A stretch of DNA of 64,000 bases from Elmis aenea (lineage: Eukaryota > Arthropoda > Insecta > Coleoptera > Elmidae), in contig CANTFG010000133.1 in NCBI GenBank assembly GCA_947652605.1, positions 1-64,000 on the forward strand, read 5' to 3'. The position numbers and the translations under genes were made by a program. Positions 56,690-64,000 of this stretch are shown here, piece after piece (the stretch's first letter is position 1; the number at the start of each line of letters is the position of its first letter). The notes below the pieces were generated by a model. The model made no database searches. It was not told where the DNA came from and saw only the letters and a list, made by a program, of their open reading frames with translations.

Positions 56690-59600
56690 TGAATAACTTT
56701 ATAAATTAAATTTCAAAATAGTTAAGACAAACGGCATTATACTAAGAAAAATAAACTCTATAACATACTAAAATTTGAACAAAATCGTAAGAGCCGTTTT
56801 CGAGAAAAATTTTCAAAATTTTTAATTTTTTGAAATACTTTGTAAATTAAATTTCAAAATGGTTAAGACAAACTTCATTATACTAAGAAAAATAAACTCT
56901 ATAACATACTAAAGTTTGAACAAAATCGTAAGAGCCGTTTTCGAGAAAAATTTTCAAAATTATTAATTTTTTGAATAACTTTGTAAATTAAATTTCAAAA
57001 TAGTTAAGACAAACGGCATTATACTAAGAAAAAAAGGTTATATACTCTTTGCACTTTTTTCGACAGAAAAATCGATTTTCTTAAAACTATAGCAAATGGC
57101 TTCAAACTTCTTCTACACGTTAGTTACGAGCAAGTTAAGGATTATTAGCCCCTAAATACGATTTTTAATTTTTCGCGAAAAATGGGAAAAGTACAAAGGC
57201 TATAGTCTTTGCACTTTTTTCGACAAAAAAATCGATTTTCTTAAAACTACAGCAAATGGCTTCAAACTTCTTATACACGTTAGTTATGAGCAAATTAAGG
57301 ATTATTAGCCCCTAAATACGATTTTTATTTTTTTGAATAACTTTGTAAATTAAATTTCAAAATAGTTGAGAAGACAAACGGCATTATACTAAGAAAAATA
57401 AACTCTATAACACACTAAAATTTGAACAAAATCGTAAGAGCCGTTTTCGAGAAAAATTTTCAAAATTTTTAATTTTTTGAATAACTTTGTAAATTAAATT
57501 TCAAAATAGTTGAGACAAACGGCATTATACTAAGAAAAATAAACTCTATAACATACTAAAATTTGAACAAAATCGTAAGAGCCGTTTTCGAGAAAAATTT
57601 TCAAAATTTTTAATTTTTTGAATAACTTTGTAAATTAAATTTCAAAATAGTTGAAACAAACGGCATTATACTAAGAAAAATAAACTCTATAACATACTAA
57701 AATTTGAACAAAATCGTAAAAGCCGTTTTCGAGAAAAATTTTCAAAATTTTTAATTTTTTGAATAACTTTGTAAATTAAATTTCAAAATAGTTGAGACAA
57801 ACGGCATTATACTAAGAAAAATAAACTCTATAACATACTAAAATTTGAACAACAACGTAGGAGCCGTTTTCGAGAAAAATTTTCAAAATTTTAAATTTTT
57901 TGAATAACTTTGTAAATTAAATTTCAAAATAGTTGAGACAAACGGCATTATACTAAGAAAAATAAACTCTATAACATACTAAAATTTGAACAAAATCGTA
58001 AGAGCCGTTTTCGAGAAAAATTTTCAAAATTTTAAATTTTTTGAATAACTGTGTAAATTAAATTTCAAAATAGTTGAGACAAACGGCATTATACTAAGAA
58101 AAATAAACTCTATAACATACTAAAATTTGAACAAAATCGTAAGAGCCGTTTTCGAGAAAAATTTTCAAAATTCTTAATTTTTTGAATAACTTTGTAAATT
58201 AAATTTCAAAATAGTTGAGACAAACGGCATTATACTAAGAAAAATAAACTCTATAACATACTAAAATTTGAACAAAATCGTAAAAGCCGTTTTCGAGAAA
58301 AATTTTCAAAATTTTAAATTTTTTGAATAACTTTTAATCTTATACACGTTAGTTATGAGCAAATTAAGGATTATTAGCCCCTAAATACGATTTTTAATTT
58401 TTTGAATAACTTTGTAAATTAAATTTCAAAATAGTTGAGACAAACGGCATTATACTAAGAAAAATAAACTCTATAACATACTAAAATTTGAACAAAATCG
58501 TAAGAGCCGTTTTCGAGAAAAATTTTCAAAATTTTTAATTTTTTGAAATACTTTGTAAATTAAATTTCAAAATGGTTAAGACAAACTTCATTATACTAAG
58601 AAAAATAAACTCTATAACATACTAAAGTTTGAACAAAATCGTAAGAGCCGTTTTCGAGAAAAATTTTCAAAATTATTAATTTTTTGAATAACTTTGTAAA
58701 TTAAATTTCAAAATAGTTAAGACAAACGGCATTATACTAAGAAAAAAAGGTTATATACTCTTTGCACTTTTTTCGACAGAAAAATCGATTTTCTTAAAAC
58801 TATAGCAAATGGCTTCAAACTTCTTCTACACGTTAGTTACGAGCAAGTTAAGGATTATTAGCCCCTAAATACGATTTTTAATTTTTCGCGAAAAATGGGA
58901 AAAGTACAAAGGCTATAGTCTTTGCACTTTTTTCGACAAAAAAATCGATTTTCTTAAAACTACAGCAAATGGCTTCAAACTTCTTATACACGTTAGTTAT
59001 GAGCAAATTAAGGATTATTAGCCCCTAAATACGATTTTTATTTTTTTGAATAACTTTGTAAATTAAATTTCAAAATAGTTGAGAAGACAAACGGCATTAT
59101 ACTAAGAAAAATAAACTCTATAACACACTAAAATTTGAACAAAATCGTAAGAGGCGTTTTCGAGAAAAATTTTCAAAATTTTTAATTTTTTGAATAACTT
59201 TGTAAATTAAATTTCAAAATAGTTGAGACAAACGGCATTATACTAAGAAAAATAAACTCTATAACATACTAAAATTTGAACAAAATCGTAAGAGCCGTTT
59301 TCGAGAAAAATTTTCAAAATTTTTAATTTTTTGAATAACTTTGTAAATTAAATTTCAAAATAGTTGAAACAAACGGCATTATACTAAGAAAAATAAACTC
59401 TATAACATACTAAAATTTGAACAAAATCGTAAAAGCCGTTTTCGAGAAAAATTTTCAAAATTTTTAATTTTTTGAATAACTTTGTAAATTAAATTTCAAA
59501 ATAGTTGAGACAAACGGCATTATACTAAGAAAAATAAACTCTATAACATACTAAAATTTGAACAACAACGTAAGAGCCGTTTTCGAGAAAAATTTTCAAA

Positions 59601-60030
59601 ATTTTAAATTTTTTGAATAACTTTGTAAATTAAATTTCAAAATAGTTGAGACAAACGGCATTATACTAAGAAAAATAAACTCTATAACATACTAAAATTT
59701 GAACAAAATCGTAATAGCCGTTTTCGAGAAAAATTTTCAAAATTTTAAATTTTTTGAATAACTTTGTAAATTAAATTTCAAAATAGTTGAGACAAACGGC
59801 ATTATACTAAGAAAAATAAACTCTATAACATACTAAAATTTGAACAAAATCGTAAGAGCCGTTTTCGAGAAAAATTTTCAAAATTCTTAATTTTTTGAAT
59901 AACTTTGTAAATTAAATTTCAAAATAGTTGAGACAAACGGCATTATACTAAGAAAAATAAACTCTATAACATACTAAAATTTGAACAAAATCGTAAAAGC
60001 CGTTTTCGAGAAAAATTTTCAAAATTTTTA
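56690..60030. repeat. 1,713-bp higher-order repeat, two copies
   Basis: Variant markers recur exactly 1,713 bp apart: TGAAATACTT (56831 and 58544) and AATAGTTGAGAAGACA (57361 and 59074). The first copy ends at an abrupt junction near 58331, where GAATAACTTT jumps into AATCTTATACACG of monomer B. One A monomer present in copy 1 is missing from the start of copy 2. Confidence 0.88.
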
Positions 60031-63000
60031 ATTTTTTGAATAACTTTGTAAATTAAATTTCAAAATAGTTGAGACAAACGGCATTATACTAAGAAAAATA
60101 AACTCTATAACATACTAAAATTTGAACAAAATCGTAAGAGCCGTTTTCGAGAAAAATTTTCAAAATTTTTAATTTTTTGAATAACTTTGTAAATTAAATT
60201 TCAAAATAGTTGAGACAAACGGCATTATACTAAGAAAAATTAACTCTAGAACATACTAAAATTTGAACAAAATCATAAGAGCCGTTTTCGAGAAAAATTT
60301 TCAAAATTTTTAATTTTTTGAATAACTTTGTAAATTAAATTTCAAAATAGTTGAGACAAACGGCATTATACTAAGAAAAATAAACTCTATAACATACTAA
60401 AATTTGAACAAAATCGTAAGAGCCGTTTTCAAGAAAAATTTTCAAAATTTTAAATTTTTTGAATAACTTTGTAAATTAAATTTCAAAATAGTTGAGACAA
60501 ACGGCATTATACTAAAAAAAATAAACTCTATAACATACTAAAATTTGAACAACATCGTAAGAGCCGTTTTCGAGAAAAATTTTCAAAATTTTTAATTTTT
60601 TGAATAACTTTGTAAATTAAATTTTAAAATAGTTGAGACAAACGGCATTATACTAAGAAAAAAAGGCTATATACTCTTTGCACTTTTTTCGACAGAAAAA
60701 TCGATTTTCTTAAAACTATAGCAAATGACTTCAAACTTCTTATACACGTTAGTTTTGAGCAAGTTAAGGATTATTAGCCCCTAAATACGATTTTTAATTT
60801 TTCGCGAAAAATGGGAAAAGTACAAAGGCTTATAGTCTTTGCACTTTTTTCGACAAAAAAATCGATTTTCTTAAAACTACAGCAAATGGCTTCAAACTTC
60901 TTATACACATTAGTTATGAGCGAATTAAGGATTATTAGTCCCTAAATACGATTTTTAATTTTTCGTGTAAAATGGGAAAAGTACAAAGGCTATAAGTCTT
61001 TGCCCTTTTTTCGACAAAAAAATCGATTTTCTTAAAACTACAGCAAATGGCTTCAAACTTCTTATACACGTTAGTTATGAGCAAATTAAGGATATTAGCC
61101 CCTAAATACGATTTTTAATTTTTTGAATAACTTTGTAAATTAAATTTCAAAATAGTTGAGACAAACGGCATTATACTAAGAAAAATAAACTCTATAACAT
61201 ACTAAAATTTGAACAAAATCGTAAGAGCCGTTTTCGAGAAAAATTTTCAAAATTTTTAATTTTTTGAATAACTTTGTAAATTAAATTTCAAAATAGTTGA
61301 GACAAACGGCATTATACTAAGAAAAATAAACTCTATATCATACTAAAATTTGAACAAAATCATAAGAGCCGTTTTCGAGAAAAATTTTCAAAATTTTTAA
61401 TTTTTTGAATAACTTTGTAAATTAAATTTCAAAATAGTTGAGACAAACGGCATTATACTAAGAAAAATAAACTCTATAACATACTTAAATTTGAACAAAA
61501 TCGTAAGAGCCGTTTTCAAGAAAAATTTTCAAAATTTTAAATTTTTTGAATAACTTTGTAAATTAAATTTCAAAATAGTTGAGACAAACGGCATTATACT
61601 AAGAAAAATAAACTCTATAACATACTAAAATTTGAACAAAATCGTAAGAGCCGTTTTCGAGAAAAATTTTCAAAATTTTTAATTTTTTGAATAACTTTGT
61701 AAATTAAATTTTAAAATAGTTGAGACAAACTGCATTATACTAAGAAAAATAAACTCTATAACATACTAAAATTTGAACAAAATCGTAAGAGCCGTTTTCG
61801 AGAAAAATTTTCAAAATTTTAAATTTTTTGAATAACTTTGTAAATTAAATTTCAAAATAGTTGAGACAAACGGCATTATACTAAGAAAAATAAACTCTAT
61901 AACATACTAAAATTTGAACAAAATCGTAAGAGCCGTTTTCGAGAAAAATTTTCAAAATTTTTAATTTTTTGAATAATTTTGTAAATTAAATTTCAAAATA
62001 GTTGAGACAAACGGCATTATACTAAGAAAAATAAACTCTATAACATACTAAAATTTGAACAAAATCGTAAGAGCCGTTTTCGAGAAAAATTTTCAAAATT
62101 CTTAATTTTTTGAATAACTTTGTAAATTAAATTTCAAAATAGTTGAGACAAACGGCATTATACTAAGAAAAATAAACTCTATAACATACTAAAATTTGAA
62201 CAAAATCGTAAAAGCCGTTTTCGAGAAAAATTTTCAAAATTTTTAATTTTTTGAATAACTTTGTAAATTAAATTTCAAAATAGTTGAGACAAACGGCATT
62301 ATACTAAGAAAAATAAACTCTATAACATACTAAAATTTGAACAAAATCGTAAGAGCCGTTTTCGAGAAAAATTTTCAAAATTTTTAATTTTTTGAATAAC
62401 TTTGTAAATTAAATTTCAAAATAGTTGAGACAAACGGCATTATACTAAGAAAAATTAACTCTAGAACATACTAAAATTTGAACAAAATCATAAGAGCCGT
62501 TTTCGAGAAAAATTTTCAAAATTTTTAATTTTTTGAATAACTTTGTAAATTAAATTTCAAAATAGTTGAGACAAACGGCATTATACTAAGAAAAATAAAC
62601 TCTATAACATACTAAAATTTGAACAAAATCGTAAGAGCCGTTTTCAAGAAAAATTTTCAAAATTTTAAATTTTTTGAATAACTTTGTAAATTAAATTTCA
62701 AAATAGTTGAGACAAACGGCATTATACTAAAAAAAATAAACTCTATAACATACTAAAATTTGAACAACATCGTAAGAGCCGTTTTCGAGAAAAATTTTCA
62801 AAATTTTTAATTTTTTGAATAACTTTGTAAATTAAATTTTAAAATAGTTGAGACAAACGGCATTATACTAAGAAAAAAAGGCAATATACTCTTTGCACTT
62901 TTTTCGACAGAAAAATCGATTTTCTTAAAACTATAGCAAATGACTTCAAACTTCTTATACACGTTAGTTTTGAGCAAGTTAAGGATTATTAGCCCCTAAA

Positions 63001-64000
63001 TACGATTTTTAATTTTTCGCGAAAAATGGGAAAAGTACAAAGGCTTATAGTCTTTGCACTTTTTTCGACAAAAAAATCGATTTTCTTAAAACTACAGCAA
63101 ATGGCTTCAAACTTCTTATACACATTAGTTATGAGCGAATTAAGGATTATTAGTCCCTAAATACGATTTTTAATTTTTCGTGTAAAATGGGAAAAGTACA
63201 AAGGCTATAAGTCTTTGCCCTTTTTTCGACAAAAAAATCGATTTTCTTAAAACTACAGCAAATGGCTTCAAACTTCTTATACACGTTAGTTATGAGCAAA
63301 TTAAGGATATTAGCCCCTAAATACGATTTTTAATTTTTTGAATAACTTTGTAAATTAAATTTCAAAATAGTTGAGACAAACGGCATTATACTAAGAAAAA
63401 TAAACTCTATAACATACTAAAATTTGAACAAAATCGTAAGAGCCGTTTTCGAGAAAAATTTTCAAAATTTTTAATTTTTTGAATAACTTTGTAAATTAAA
63501 TTTCAAAATAGTTGAGACAAACGGCATTATACTAAGAAAAATAAACTCTATATCATACTAAAATTTGAACAAAATCATAAGAGCCGTTTTCGAGAAAAAT
63601 TTTCAAAATTTTTAATTTTTTGAATAACTTTGTAAATTAAATTTCAAAATAGTTGAGACAAACGGCATTATACTAAGAAAAATAAACTCTATAACATACT
63701 TAAATTTGAACAAAATCGTAAGAGCCGTTTTCAAGAAAAATTTTCAAAATTTTAAATTTTTTGAATAACTTTGTAAATTAAATTTCAAAATAGTTGAGAC
63801 AAACGGCATTATACTAAGAAAAATAAACTCTATAACATACTAAAATTTGAACAAAATCGTAAGAGCCGTTTTCGAGAAAAATTTTCAAAATTTTTAATTT
63901 TTTGAATAACTTTGTAAATTAAATTTTAAAATAGTTGAGACAAACTGCATTATACTAAGAAAAATAAACTCTATAACATACTAAAATTTGAACAAAATCG
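59770..64000. repeat. 2,215-bp higher-order repeat, nearly two copies
   Basis: Variant markers recur at exactly 2,215 bp: TAACTCTAGA (60241 and 62456), ACTAAAAAAA (60511 and 62726), CTCTATATCA (61331 and 63546) and the CAAACTGCATTATAC variant (its TGCATTATAC at 61731 and 63946). I see only one or two base differences between copies, for example GGCTATATAC against GGCAATATAC. The second copy is cut by the window end. Confidence 0.9.

Larger units (their letters stand above)
55652..64000. repeat. AT-rich satellite of two interspersed monomers
   Basis: Monomer A (141 bp) carries TAACTTTGTAAATTAAATTTC, CGGCATTATACTAAGAAAAA, AAAATCGTAAGAGCCGTTTT and CGAGAAAAATTTTCAAAAT. Monomer B (160 bp) carries TCTTTGCACTTTTTTCGAC, AAAATCGATTTTCTTAAAAC, AATGGCTTCAAACTTCTTAT and GGATTATTAGCCCCTAAATA. 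A-to-B switches occur at the shared AAGAAAAA word and B-to-A switches at TAATTTTT, so they look like recombination at microhomology. Repeat spacing was measured directly (aataactttg at 57621 and 57762; aaggctatag at 56091, 56251 and 56411). The array continues past the window end and contains no coding frames. Centromeric or pericentromeric location is possible but not shown. Confidence 0.95.

Noticed and set aside
55652..64000. CENP-B box in monomer A (TTTCGAGAAAAATTTT)
   Set aside because: It matches only the TTCG and one A of the consensus; the CGGG part is absent.
1..64000. Telomeric TTAGG repeats or rRNA genes
   Set aside because: No tandem TTAGG or TCAGG runs and no rRNA-like sequence were seen.

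Overview
This window looks like AT-rich, repeat-dense nuclear DNA of an insect or other arthropod. The evidence is short ORFs without operons, an animal-type piggyBac element, mariner, PIF/Harbinger and hAT fossils, many decayed non-LTR retrotransposon pieces, large foldback elements whose ends read ACAGGGTG...CACCCTGT, and an 8.3-kb AT-rich satellite. A beetle is possible, but that is only a guess from the style of the repeats. Only one full-length protein-coding gene is visible, a 591-residue piggyBac-type transposase.

Layout. 1-13.3 kb is a transposon patchwork: a 1.55-kb foldback element with an 11-bp target duplication, reverse-transcriptase relics, a small TIR element with a TCA duplication, a foldback element with tandem-repeat arms, a 1.2-kb hAT element with an 8-bp duplication, and a mariner relic abutting a foldback element that carries a hAT MITE. 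15.4-18.8 kb holds an RT relic and a three-deep nest (foldback inside Harbinger inside another TIR element). 21.3-23.1 kb is a 1.8-kb near-perfect palindrome. 23.9-24.6 kb is another foldback element. 26.0-26.3 kb is the 3' end of a retroposon. 29.0-31.5 kb is the complete piggyBac element. 31.5-33.3 kb holds two diverged copies of another repeat, with a DUF4817-like transposase fragment between them.

37.9-42.8 kb contains two arrays of one CpG-rich, hairpin-forming 74-bp repeat. The first array is bracketed by a ~145-bp direct duplication of retrotransposon sequence. 45.3-50.1 kb contains two paralogous ~1.5-kb segments, each with a candidate minus-strand promoter, a short first exon and a second exon encoding a signal-peptide-like stretch. 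They are the best candidates for host genes, although their later exons were not found. From 55.65 kb to the end, two monomer types (141 and 160 bp) form a satellite with 1,713-bp and 2,215-bp higher-order repeats and run off the window edge.

Function. The piggyBac transposase would act on its own 14-bp TIRs and perhaps on the three 15-bp palindromes near them. Most other elements are non-autonomous or broken and would depend on enzymes encoded elsewhere. The long foldback elements would make long double-stranded RNA if transcribed. Long stretches between these features show nothing I can assign.
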